Shown here: piece after piece, positions 6,501 to 13,493 of the stretch | Layout: each line of letters begins with the position of its first letter | Position numbering within the stretch: position 1 is the first letter of the stretch | From: Lentisphaeria bacterium | Lineage (GTDB): Bacteria > Verrucomicrobiota > Lentisphaeria > Victivallales > Victivallaceae | Reading direction: 5' to 3' | Assembly (NCBI GenBank): GCA_017462015.1 | Contig: JAFTRX010000027.1 | Location: 1 to 32,621 of the forward strand | Length of the DNA: 32,621 nt | Notes under the pieces: model-generated | Told to the model about the DNA's origin: nothing | What the model saw: the letters and a program-made list of their open reading frames with translations, nothing else | Database searches by the model: none | Position numbers and translations under genes: made by a program

Positions 6501-8680
6501 GATTGACGATTAACGGAGGTGCACTGGAATTCAATAATGCACTCTACTATTTGACCAATAAAAACGGCAATCTTCTTCTTACCGTCCGTTCGGAAAAAGA
6601 GCTTCTTGAAAATGAAGATAACTGGACCGACGTTAAAATCTCCGGTGCCTCCGGATGCCTGAATGATGCCGGTACGTTCTCGCCGACCTCCACTCCCGAA
6701 CCGGTATCCGGTTGGGTCGGCGATATTGATCTGGTGGATTATTACCGATTCAACGTAACGGATAACGCCAAAATCCATTTCACCATCTCGGCAAGTGCTT
6801 CAGCGAAGTTCACCATTTATGAGCTGATTGAAAACAAAGATGGAACATTCAAACTTAAATCGCGTCAAAGTACCACTTTGAAAAAAGATAAATCTACCGG
6901 AAAATATTATGCCGATACCAAAGGGCTGCTGCTTTCTTCCGGAGAATATTACTATGCCGTTGATGCGGGAAGCAAAGCACTGGATTTCTCCTGTGACTAC
7001 ACCGTTTCTGCCAACGACAACACTGCATTCTATACCAAAGGCAATAACGATGACGACTGGAAGAACATGAAAAGTTCCGGTTCAGACGATCTGGATAAAG
7101 AGTTGCTGCACCTTTGTCCGGGGGACTTTGTCGCAGAAGACTGGGTCGGTTTCGGCGATGCCAATGATTATTGCCGTTTTTCGATAGATGAATACAGCCG
7201 TCTCATTTTCAATCTTTCTTCGTCTGATGCCGCAAAATTCACAGTGTATGAATTAATTGAAAGCAAAAAAGGAACATTCAAGCTGAAATCACTTCAAAGC
7301 ACCACTTTGAAAAAAGATAAATCCACCGGAAAATATTATGCCGATACCAAAGGGTTATTACTCGCAAGCGGCGAATATTACTACTGCATGACCAGTACCA
7401 ATGCGGCAAAGGGCGGCGATGCCGATTACACCATAGAGCTGGATGAGCAGAGCAAAGTTTTTGACAAGGTGGATGACGGCAGTGACAACTGGCTTTACGA
7501 CAAGAAAACCAAAACTGTCAATGAAGATATTCAGAACGCCGGTTCGGATTGGAATTTTCAATTCCAGAACTGGGTCGGTTTCGGCGATGATACCGATTTC
7601 AGAAAACTGGAGCTGACCGATCCCGCCAAGGTGAATTTTGAAATTCAGGCAACTGATGCAATACAATTCACTGTATGGCAGCTGGTTAAAAAAATCGATA
7701 GCAAAGGTAATATATCCTATTCGCTTAAAAGTTTGCAAAAAACTTCAATCAAAAATGGACTTGAAGCAACCACAAAAGACTTACTGCTTGATGACGGCGT
7801 TTACTTTGTATCAATGACCAGTACCAATGCGGCAAAGGGCGGCGATGCCGATTTCAGAGTCAGCTTGGATGCACAAAGTAAATTTTTTCACCGGGCAGAT
7901 GACGGCAGTAACAACTTGCTCTATGACAAGAAGATCCAAACAGTTAATGAAAATATTGCTTTCGTTGGCAACGATGCCAACATCTATCACGCCGGATGGG
8001 TCGGTTTCGGCGATGAATCAGATTTCTTCAAATTTGAGCTGACATCGTCAGCTAAATTAAGTTTTGATTTGTATGCAGACAGTCCGGCTAAATTCAATAT
8101 AATACAATTGGTGGAAAAAACCGATAAAAAAGGTAATGTATCCTACTCTCTTAAAACTTTGCAAAGCACAAAGTTAAAAGGAAACCAAGATGCGGCCAGC
8201 AAAGAACTGTTTTTGACCGGCGGAACTTATTACATCTCCATGGTCAGCACCGGAGCAAAAAAAGGTGACGACGTTGATTACTCGTTTGCTGTAAATGAAA
8301 ACAGCATATTTTATCCGGCTTGCAACAATCAGGATGACTCCTGGAAACTGGCTGAAACACAAGACAGCTGGAACTTCGCGGATGAAATAAAAGATTGGGT
8401 CGGATATGGAGATACTGCGGACTTCATCAAGTTTGAAGTCGATGACCCCGGTCAACTCTCCATTGAACTTGATGATGAAACCGCCGCCGCAGTCAACGCT
8501 AAAACGCTGAAACTCTCCTGCGTCGATGCCAAGGGAAAAACGGTGGCATTAGGTGCATTGACCGGAACAGAGGTCACCTCCAAAAAAGGACTTGCAAGCG
8601 GAGTTTATTATATCGGAGTCTCCTGTACCAAGCCCAAGAAAACCGATGTGAGTTACGGCTTTTCTCTTGGAATAGCCTGA
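3599..8680 (+). CDS. Giant mosaic protein: metzincin-like head, Pmp-like repeats, AIDA-like repeats, five C-terminal modules
   Basis: 1,693 residues. Residues 18-27 carry the IYLDFDG motif often seen at the front of secreted metzincin-like proteins, and residues 134-145 hold a zinc-protease-type helix HEVGHLTGTLDH. Residues about 215-600 contain many FxxN...GGA[ILV]xN units (e.g. FSANRAAYGGAIYN), the hallmark of chlamydial polymorphic membrane proteins. Residues about 707-900 carry SSGG/AGG hexad repeats of the AIDA autotransporter type, expected to form a beta-helix. Residues 1008-1693 hold five modules centred on WVGxGDxxDF (W1039, W1182, W1325, W1467, W1600), similar to pre-peptidase C-terminal-like domains. 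There is no Sec signal peptide and no outer-membrane barrel, so type I-like export from the C-terminus is possible but unproven. Own promoter, strong RBS and terminator: a single-gene unit. Function, probably adhesion or surface proteolysis, is inferred. Confidence 0.8.
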   Translation: MKNSVTSNNTQNNVQQIIYLDFDGEITSYNGKILTVDDVVVNNTGLSRERIERIAAELNKEFYGQNILFVTSPPEDTCAYSTIYVGKPDSFPVAEEFSGLAETVDIGNKNLSDNAFVFLDATSSDREIIDTITHEVGHLTGTLDHGGDGISRYAHIPATFSGTIEGKNYIVIDGSNECSCDQRTYFNKAKDVSLCAGGYLRLNTGALYIGELLALGGGFDNYSDTSITIGDNAVFYGTDDDNDGISNNGKIDIADNVLFQGCTSSYTGGAINNAGTINIGDKAKFIENCGERGGAIYNTGKLTIGSEALFSHNSNWYLPGDGGLIINHGTINIGKDAVFTNNTATGSFIISNNGTITIDDNALFQNHKVNPEWEYSDAGVIANLGTDASLTMGNDITFENNSAAAVFNEKGNVTIGDRISFTGNKHYTRFGAGAIYNGGKMTIGKDITFSGNAAAVNGGAVNNLNTITFGDNIIFSANRAAYGGAIYNCSAGQIYFNDTVVFSGNRATQTGGALYNDGYTTRYINNQYVTVYSTVYFQNAVFATVTDTVYNDAKIVVNGNVSFAGSIYMDYDGILENNGSVEFNIAERSTTDNFLINNWDGISGDGTFYINVAENQLTGDYKLVSSSYLFDAEFTIRCSGKEFGTISVDGVSAYHNNLQYNMFKANNAIYISVRKVTGPIVPEYANVKIYNNDTIIKKDKAFSDLELDSGETMLISAGGIATRTAICGGKMIVSSAGEARDTIIDDYGSATVSSGGIAYNTIVDDDGKMFVSSGGLVKGTSVKYGGTLYLRQGTARDTNVRGYTYISSGGAAYDTTVKGDCDVCSGGLASGLTISSGGVAAVYSGGIASNVDIKADGSAELYGGTISNVSIENGGRMKLDEGTLSGEINIAEEGILKAGNRSFINFAVAGRSSKSGYLINDISLIQGTPNYSITVAPQQNSGIYKLAANALDFNHSITITDGQINYGRLTINGGALEFNNALYYLTNKNGNLLLTVRSEKELLENEDNWTDVKISGASGCLNDAGTFSPTSTPEPVSGWVGDIDLVDYYRFNVTDNAKIHFTISASASAKFTIYELIENKDGTFKLKSRQSTTLKKDKSTGKYYADTKGLLLSSGEYYYAVDAGSKALDFSCDYTVSANDNTAFYTKGNNDDDWKNMKSSGSDDLDKELLHLCPGDFVAEDWVGFGDANDYCRFSIDEYSRLIFNLSSSDAAKFTVYELIESKKGTFKLKSLQSTTLKKDKSTGKYYADTKGLLLASGEYYYCMTSTNAAKGGDADYTIELDEQSKVFDKVDDGSDNWLYDKKTKTVNEDIQNAGSDWNFQFQNWVGFGDDTDFRKLELTDPAKVNFEIQATDAIQFTVWQLVKKIDSKGNISYSLKSLQKTSIKNGLEATTKDLLLDDGVYFVSMTSTNAAKGGDADFRVSLDAQSKFFHRADDGSNNLLYDKKIQTVNENIAFVGNDANIYHAGWVGFGDESDFFKFELTSSAKLSFDLYADSPAKFNIIQLVEKTDKKGNVSYSLKTLQSTKLKGNQDAASKELFLTGGTYYISMVSTGAKKGDDVDYSFAVNENSIFYPACNNQDDSWKLAETQDSWNFADEIKDWVGYGDTADFIKFEVDDPGQLSIELDDETAAAVNAKTLKLSCVDAKGKTVALGALTGTEVTSKKGLASGVYYIGVSCTKPKKTDVSYGFSLGIA
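6621..8680 (+). repeat. Five tandem ~143-codon modules inside the mosaic protein
   Basis: The invariant Trp-Val-Gly codons fall at 6713, 7142, 7571, 7997 and 8396, giving steps of 143, 143, 142 and 133 codons. Parts are nearly identical at DNA level: the block around 6880-6934 recurs around 7300-7354, and the block at 7387-7424 recurs at 7816-7853. This points to recent duplication or gene conversion among modules. The last module is more diverged. Confidence 0.8.
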
Positions 8681-8695
8681 TTGTACCCACAAGCA

Positions 8696-8728
8696 GGGAA
8701 CGCTCTTTCCGGGCGTTCCCTTTTTTAT
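8696..8728 (+). terminator. Rho-independent terminator of the mosaic protein gene
   Basis: GGGAACGC (8696-8703) pairs with GCGTTCCC (8713-8720) around a 9-nt loop and is followed by six T (8721-8726). The stop codon of the converging DUF2293 gene overlaps the T tract. Confidence 0.85.
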
Positions 8729-9405
8729 TCTGCAGTCAATGCACAATACAGCGGGCAATCTTGATTGATCGGTTGTCCGGCACGGTATTTCTGCAAGATT
8801 TTCCGGGACTCCACGGCAAGCTCACGGCGCACGGAACGCCGTTCTCCTTTGATCCGGGCAATGTACATGTGATCGTATGCGGTCGTCTGGTGGCGCATCC
8901 AGGCGATGACCGCCGCTTCCGCCCGCTGTTCAAGCGGTATCCGCTCCGTGCGCGCAACGGTTCCACTGCCCACGGGAACGGCGTGCAGCGTTACCTTTTC
9001 CGCCATTATCTGTTCCAAAAACTTATATTCCGGAGCAAAATTCAAAAACGCACAAACGGCATCAAAAAACTCGCCTTCGTATATCTGCTGTTTTTTCTCC
9101 CGGAACCGCCGCGAGGACTCAAGTTTTTTCTGATATTCCGGAGTTTCACGTTCAGCATCCAGTTCCGCTTTTACAGCTTCAGCGGTCTCTTTGTCGATGA
9201 ACAACCCGATTTTTTCAATGCGGTTCTTCCGTTTATGCACCAACGTCCAGAACGGTGCGCCGCAGCTTTTCAGCCGCCGGGTCAACCCCGGATCACCGGA
9301 TTTCACCAGCACCCAGTTATCCGGAAGCGGCACACACTTTCCTTCGTATCTCACCTCCCGGGGACGGGCGGTGCGCCAGACGATGAATTCATCATTTTCG
9401 CTCAT
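8725..9405 (-). CDS. DUF2293-like protein
   Basis: 226 residues, soluble, rich in charged residues. The C-terminal half (about residues 135-205) has the pattern VTLHAVPVGSG.VAR, then a run ending AVIAWMRHQTTAYDHM. This matches my recollection of DUF2293 (a 'hAtPVGSGrVgRT ... AViAwiRH..TdYd' consensus). The N-terminal half contains a WTLVHKRKNRIEKIGLFID stretch and a charged helix at about 75-110 and is not recognised. No function is established. It starts 12 bases after the DUF362 gene with no good Shine-Dalgarno, so it is probably the second gene of that unit. It converges on the mosaic protein gene. Confidence 0.65.
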   Translation of the reverse strand: MSENDEFIVWRTARPREVRYEGKCVPLPDNWVLVKSGDPGLTRRLKSCGAPFWTLVHKRKNRIEKIGLFIDKETAEAVKAELDAERETPEYQKKLESSRRFREKKQQIYEGEFFDAVCAFLNFAPEYKFLEQIMAEKVTLHAVPVGSGTVARTERIPLEQRAEAAVIAWMRHQTTAYDHMYIARIKGERRSVRRELAVESRKILQKYRAGQPINQDCPLYCALTAE

Positions 9406-9417
9406 AGCGGAAAAATA

Positions 9418-10467
9418 TCAAAGTTCAGTCAATTCATAATCCCGTGTACCGATACCGATCTTTTCGGCATAATGCAACTGCTCTTTGCCCCGGAACCGCT
9501 TGCCGCTCTGCGCCACGGCATCGTAGCACGCCTGATCGACTGCGACCGGGTCAAGAGAGGCAAAAACCCCGATATCGGAAACACATTTCCGCATGGGATG
9601 GGGTTCACAATCACATCCGGCAGTAACGTTGACTGCAAAATTGATGTAGATGTTCCGCTTATTATGATGGGCGGCACCGGCATACTCCACCAGTTTTTCC
9701 CGGAACACCCGCCCGCCGGTCAACGCGTTCCACAAGCCGCCGATGCTCAATATCGACACGGCATGATGCGGACAAATGGAGTAACACGCTCCGCATCCGA
9801 TGCACTTTTCCCGGTCGATGATAAAACTGCGTTTTCCCCGGCTGATGGCGTGTTCATTGCACCGTTTTTCGCAAAGTCCGCACTTTTTGCAGAAGAGCGA
9901 CATGATACGCGGCTTCACTCCGAGATGCATCGCCATCTTGCCGCCTTTGGAGGCAAAACCCATGGAAAGCTGTTTTATTGCGCCGCCGAACCCGGCAAGC
10001 ATGTGCCCTTTGAAGTGGGACAACACTACCACCTGTTCTGCATCCGCCAGATATTTGGCGATCGATGCTTTTTCAAAGTGGTGACCGTTGGGAACATCGA
10101 CCATGACTGCCGCTTCTCCGGAATTTCCGTCAGCGATGACCACGGGAAGTTTGTCAAAGCCGTGATCTGCCGCCAGTTTCAAATGTTTTTCACCGTCGGC
10201 GCGGCTGCCGCCGTAAAGCACTGTGGTTTCGGCATAAGAGAGTTGGCAATCATGTGCTTGCAGAATTTCGATCACCTTATCATAGTACGTTTGCGGCAAA
10301 TAAGTCCGGTTGCCGCGTTCACCAAAGTGGAGTTTCAGCGGCACGGCGGCGGCCAAAGCAACTCCTGATTTTTCCAACAAAGTTTGCAGACACTTTCCGG
10401 CGGCGGCGGATATCTCTCCGGCATCTCCGGCATTTTTCACCCGGACAAAATAAACTTCGGAACTCAT
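9418..10467 (-). CDS. DUF362 protein with two [4Fe-4S] ferredoxin motifs
   Basis: 349 residues. An N-terminal and central DUF362 domain (LKLHFGERGN near residue 50, ETTVLYGGSR, SHFKGHMLAGFGGAIKQLSMG) is interrupted by a bacterial ferredoxin insert. The insert has CKKCGLCEKRC and CIGCGACYSICP, the eight cysteines expected for two [4Fe-4S] clusters. C-terminal GVFASLDPVAVDQACYD is typical of the family. Family members are taken to be cytoplasmic electron-transfer or cluster-related proteins of uncertain role. The start at 10467 (MSSEVYF) is chosen because longer forms lack an RBS and homology begins there. It is the first gene of a unit with the DUF2293 gene, under the promoter at 10527-10555. 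Confidence 0.85.
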   Translation of the reverse strand: MSSEVYFVRVKNAGDAGEISAAAGKCLQTLLEKSGVALAAAVPLKLHFGERGNRTYLPQTYYDKVIEILQAHDCQLSYAETTVLYGGSRADGEKHLKLAADHGFDKLPVVIADGNSGEAAVMVDVPNGHHFEKASIAKYLADAEQVVVLSHFKGHMLAGFGGAIKQLSMGFASKGGKMAMHLGVKPRIMSLFCKKCGLCEKRCNEHAISRGKRSFIIDREKCIGCGACYSICPHHAVSILSIGGLWNALTGGRVFREKLVEYAGAAHHNKRNIYINFAVNVTAGCDCEPHPMRKCVSDIGVFASLDPVAVDQACYDAVAQSGKRFRGKEQLHYAEKIGIGTRDYELTEL

Positions 10468-10526
10468 GCGATATATTTTCCTGATTTTCAATAAACGTAC
10501 AAACGCGGCAACAGACAATTTGACAA

Positions 10527-10555
10527 AATATACACCTTACACAGCTTTTTTTCAA
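10527..10555 (-). promoter_or_regulatory. Promoter of the DUF362-DUF2293 unit
   Basis: Minus strand TTGAAA (10555-10550), 17-nt spacer, TATATT (10532-10527), about 50 bases ahead of the chosen start codon. It lies in the 100-base gap after the lipoprotein gene. Confidence 0.65.
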
Positions 10556-10567
10556 GTACAATGCATC

Positions 10568-11305
10568 TCAGCGGATACCAGTCAACGCCCGGATTTGAGC
10601 GCAAATATAAAAAAGTTCATACCGGGAACGGATAAATTCCAACCGGGCTTCGGTTCCGCGTACGATCATCTCTGCCAACAGATTTTGATTGCCAGCGTGT
10701 TCTTTTTTCAACATTTCCACCACCATCAGATGGTAATGGCGGCAAAGTTCAAAATGGTGCAAATACCGGGTGTACAATCCCCGGAGTTTGGCGATCATCT
10801 CCAATCCGGACGGTGCAACATCCAGCTTTTCCAGTTGAAGAGCCATCATTTTTTCCATCTCCTCCAGCCCGGGCAGTTCCGCCTCCGGCAGTGTTTCCGG
10901 CAGTGAAAACGCCGCCTTGAAAATCTCGCCCGGCATAAATCCCATATCGCAATACAGCTTGAGGACAAGGCTCTGCCGCCGTGCCGTCAGGTCGATCAAC
11001 CGCTTTCTTAAATCATAATGCCGGATAAATCCGGAAGGAAGTTTCAGCTTTTGCACATCGGCAAAACCTTCTTGCGCCGCCTCGAACTGCTGCTGAACTT
11101 CTGCCAGAGCAAAGTAATTTTTCCTGAACACGGCGATCCGCTTTTCGTTGCGGAGATGTTTCAAACACTCTTCAAGAGAAATCGCTTCACCGGGTGCAAA
11201 CGGCGCAGCTTCCCCCATCTCACAGCCGCCATCTCTCCACAGCGCACACCCGCCGAGCAAAACCGCTGTGGTAAAAAGCAACACTGCTTCTCTCAAAATC
11301 TTCAT
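10568..11305 (-). CDS. Lipoprotein, possibly TolC-like helical protein
   Basis: 245 residues. The N-terminus is a lipoprotein signal with a lipobox LLGGC (Cys20), so the protein should be lipidated and anchored in a membrane facing the periplasm. The mature part is almost entirely predicted helix with heptad-like spacing. The ends resemble outer-membrane efflux proteins: ISLEECLKHL early on, and EARLEFIRSRYELFYICAQIRALTG at the C-terminus, where TolC family members have 'a...l..a...y..A...L..ltG'. At about half the TolC length it may be a one-repeat relative or a distinct helical lipoprotein. The start at 11305 has GGAG 9 nt upstream. It is transcribed divergently from holA. Function unknown. 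Confidence 0.6.
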   Translation of the reverse strand: MKILREAVLLFTTAVLLGGCALWRDGGCEMGEAAPFAPGEAISLEECLKHLRNEKRIAVFRKNYFALAEVQQQFEAAQEGFADVQKLKLPSGFIRHYDLRKRLIDLTARRQSLVLKLYCDMGFMPGEIFKAAFSLPETLPEAELPGLEEMEKMMALQLEKLDVAPSGLEMIAKLRGLYTRYLHHFELCRHYHLMVVEMLKKEHAGNQNLLAEMIVRGTEARLEFIRSRYELFYICAQIRALTGIR

Positions 11306-11344
11306 ACATTGCAACTCCATTTGAATCATCACACTTCTCCGGTT

Positions 11345-11373
11345 AATATATATCATCAATGTATAATTTTCAA
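11345..11373 (-). promoter_or_regulatory. Promoter of the lipoprotein gene
   Basis: Minus strand TTGAAA (11373-11368), 17-nt spacer, TATATT (11350-11345), about 40 bases ahead of the start codon. Confidence 0.6.
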
Positions 11374-11390
11374 TAAAGTCAAAGAAAAAT

Positions 11391-11419
11391 TTGCTATCAT
11401 GCAGTTAATGATTTATATT
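11391..11419 (+). promoter_or_regulatory. Promoter of holA
   Basis: TTGCTA (11391-11396), 17-nt spacer, TATATT (11414-11419), 40 bases ahead of the ATG. It is arranged back-to-back with the lipoprotein promoter. Confidence 0.6.
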
Positions 11420-11459
11420 ATATAAATGACACCAGAATATTAAACTTTATGGAGAGAGC

Positions 11460-12530
11460 ATGTCCGAACTTTATATCATTTCCGGCGACGACGATTTCGC
11501 CAGAAAACGGCACGCACGGGATACTGCGGCACAGCTTTGCAACAATCCGGAACCGGAAAACGATGAGTGCGTGGAGATCATCCCCGGCGATTCTGCGGCA
11601 TTGAAAGTTGATGACCTTGCCGCTCTCTTTGTGGAAGCTTTGCGGACACCTCCTTTTCTCTGTGAACGCAAAATCATCTGGATGCGCCACCACCCTGATT
11701 TGGAAAAACTTACCGCAGACAAACCCAGTGCCGCTTATGCGGAACTCTTTTCTCTGCTCAGTGCCCCCCTCCCCCCGGAAATCGACGTGCTGATCGACGG
11801 TCCCGGTCTTGACCGGCGCCGAGCCCGCGCCAAAGAGTTGAAAAATGCCGGGGCAAAGATGGAGATCTGCACCGCCGTCCGCGCCAGTGACAAAGCCGCT
11901 GTGGAAAACCGCCGCGAAGTGATTGAAAACTTTGTCCGTTCCACCGGCAAACGCCTCGCCCCGGATGCCCGGCAGTATCTGCTGGAAGTTATCGGCGGCG
12001 ACTCAGGAACCCTCGCCAACGAACTCGAAAAACTCAACTGTTACACCGGCAATGCTCCGGAAATAACCCTCGATGATTGTCTGGCGATCATCAGCCGCAC
12101 TACCGAAGCGCTCTCCTGGGAGTTTACCTCCGCTGTTGTGGAAAATAACCGCGCCAAGGCGCTGCTCACTCTGGCAAAACTCATGTCTCAGAAGGAAAAT
12201 GGAATGGAGATACGGATGCTGTCCGGATTATCCTCTGAATATCAGAAACTTATCCAAACCCGTCTGGCAATGAAACAGTTGAAAGTTTCCCGCGCCAACC
12301 CGAACTCTTTCAGCGCCCTGCCCCCGGAAATAAAAGAGCAGTTCCCCGATAACCCGCTGCTGAAAATGCATCCGTTCCGGGCATTCAAAACCTGTGAAGC
12401 AGCTATGCGTTTTTCCGGAAATGAACTTGCGGAAAAGCTGACCTTTATCCGCGATGCCTACCGTGCGCTCGTTTCCGGCGGCGGTGACAGCCGCATACTC
12501 CTTGAACAGCTTATCACCAAACTCTGCTAA
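11460..12530 (+). CDS. holA: DNA polymerase III subunit delta
   Basis: 356 residues, close to the family length. The N-terminus (ELYIISGDDDFARKRHARD) matches the usual 'lyli.GdD.fl..e...' opening of HolA. The middle shows the AAA+-like fold without Walker motifs, and the C-terminal collar region includes the typical FRAFKTCEAAMRFSGNELAEKLTFIRDAYRALVSGGGDSRILLEQLI. Delta opens the beta clamp as part of the clamp loader. The ATG at 11460 has GGAG 5 nt upstream. It is a single-gene unit, divergent from the lipoprotein gene; in E. coli holA follows lptE, but the neighbouring lipoprotein here is not recognisably LptE. Downstream it converges on the CobS-like gene across the decamer arrays. Confidence 0.85.
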   Translation: MSELYIISGDDDFARKRHARDTAAQLCNNPEPENDECVEIIPGDSAALKVDDLAALFVEALRTPPFLCERKIIWMRHHPDLEKLTADKPSAAYAELFSLLSAPLPPEIDVLIDGPGLDRRRARAKELKNAGAKMEICTAVRASDKAAVENRREVIENFVRSTGKRLAPDARQYLLEVIGGDSGTLANELEKLNCYTGNAPEITLDDCLAIISRTTEALSWEFTSAVVENNRAKALLTLAKLMSQKENGMEIRMLSGLSSEYQKLIQTRLAMKQLKVSRANPNSFSALPPEIKEQFPDNPLLKMHPFRAFKTCEAAMRFSGNELAEKLTFIRDAYRALVSGGGDSRILLEQLITKLC

Positions 12531-12575
12531 AGGGGGGCTGGCGCACTGCAAAGTGCCAAGAGGAAACAGCCTTTA

Positions 12576-12730
12576 GTACGGATGGGTACGGATAAGTACG
12601 GATAGGTACGGAGGGGGGCGGCTGGTGTGAGGGGCGGTGTATTCTGGTGCTGCAAGAAAAACCCGTCTATGGACAAGCAACTCTACACTCTCCGTACACA
12701 TCCGTACACATCCGTACACATCCGTACAGA
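12576..12730. repeat. Two inverted arrays of a 10-bp repeat (GTACGGATNN)
   Basis: Left array 12576-12615 holds four units of GTACGGAT plus two variable bases (GG, AA, AG; the last ends GAGGG). Right array 12691-12730 holds four units of TCCGTACACA (the last ends AGA), whose reverse complement is GTACGGATGT. The arms are separated by 75 bases and can pair over about 37 bases with about five mismatches, all at the variable bases. It lies between the convergent 3' ends of holA and the CobS-like gene. Just before it, 12543-12556 forms a small hairpin GCACT/AGTGC with a GCAA loop. No gene is seen in 12531-12770. Confidence 0.85.
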
Positions 12731-12770
12731 CCGGTTGGTGTGCAAGAGGCTGTCCGCACTGGCGTTTTTG

Positions 12771-13493
12771 TCATATTGTCAACAGACCGGCAACCAGAAG
12801 CAGAAGTTCAGCAAGGGTTCCTGCGAAACTGATATTTGATGCAGAAAATCCGTCACGTTTAAGCCGCTTCACCGCCACATTATACCCGGCAAAAACCACC
12901 GCCAGCGCTGCCAGCGTTCCCAAACGGCACCACAGAAAGCAAAGCACTCCGAGAATTATCACCGTGATCCGGAAATTTCTGACCGCCTTCTCCCCGCGTT
13001 CAACAAACGCCGCCGGACACTCTTCACTCAACACAATGGCGACCTGAAACGCAAACGCCGCAGTCAACAGTACTGCAATGTAAAAATACTTTCCGGAAAG
13101 TCCCAGCAGCAGCAGAATAACAAATTTTATCATTCCCGGCAGCAGCATCAAAATGTTGCTTCCCCCCTCTCCGGCATCGTAATTTTTCATGCAGGAAGAA
13201 AGGAATTTTCCGAATTTACTGTCGCCGCGACCGGAATCACGGAAACTCAACACCGCCCATCCGGCAAGAGCGAACACCAGTGCCGCCGCAAAATTGCCGA
13301 TGACAGAATCGGCCAGCAAAGCCAGAAGAACAATAACTACTCCGATAATAAATCCCAGCAGCGCAAACGCCGCCGCCGTCAACTCGTTCAATTTGCCATT
13401 ATCGTTGTAACGGCGGACGAACTCCGGCAGAGGGAAATCGATCAGCTCGTCCCACGCCGAATTCAAAGCGGACAAAATTTTTTCAACGTGCAT
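12771..13493 (-). CDS. Membrane protein resembling a degenerate CobS (cobalamin-5-phosphate synthase)
   Basis: 240 residues with about six hydrophobic segments. The layout follows CobS: an N-terminal short amphipathic part with FPLPEF, paired membrane segments, a loop SFRDSGRGDSKFGKF where CobS has its HxDGLaDtaDG acidic motif, a segment GEGGSNILMLLPGMIKFVILLLL, and a C-terminus RLKRDGFSASNISFAGTLAELLLL recalling 'R.lGG.tGD.lGA..El.e'. The metal-binding acidic motif is largely lost, so catalysis is doubtful. The real start is taken as ATG at 13493 (GGAAG 8 nt upstream), overlapping the acyltransferase end by 11 bases. No other cobalamin gene is in the window. An unrelated membrane protein remains possible. 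Confidence 0.45.
   Translation of the reverse strand: MHVEKILSALNSAWDELIDFPLPEFVRRYNDNGKLNELTAAAFALLGFIIGVVIVLLALLADSVIGNFAAALVFALAGWAVLSFRDSGRGDSKFGKFLSSCMKNYDAGEGGSNILMLLPGMIKFVILLLLGLSGKYFYIAVLLTAAFAFQVAIVLSEECPAAFVERGEKAVRNFRITVIILGVLCFLWCRLGTLAALAVVFAGYNVAVKRLKRDGFSASNISFAGTLAELLLLVAGLLTI

Noticed and set aside
8761-10368. 535-residue frame antisense to the DUF362 and DUF2293 genes
   Set aside because: Covers two genes with clear motifs on the other strand, including ferredoxin cysteines; shadow frame.
12691-12730. Possible CRISPR array
   Set aside because: The unit is 10 bp with no unique spacers, and the other array is inverted; no cas genes nearby.
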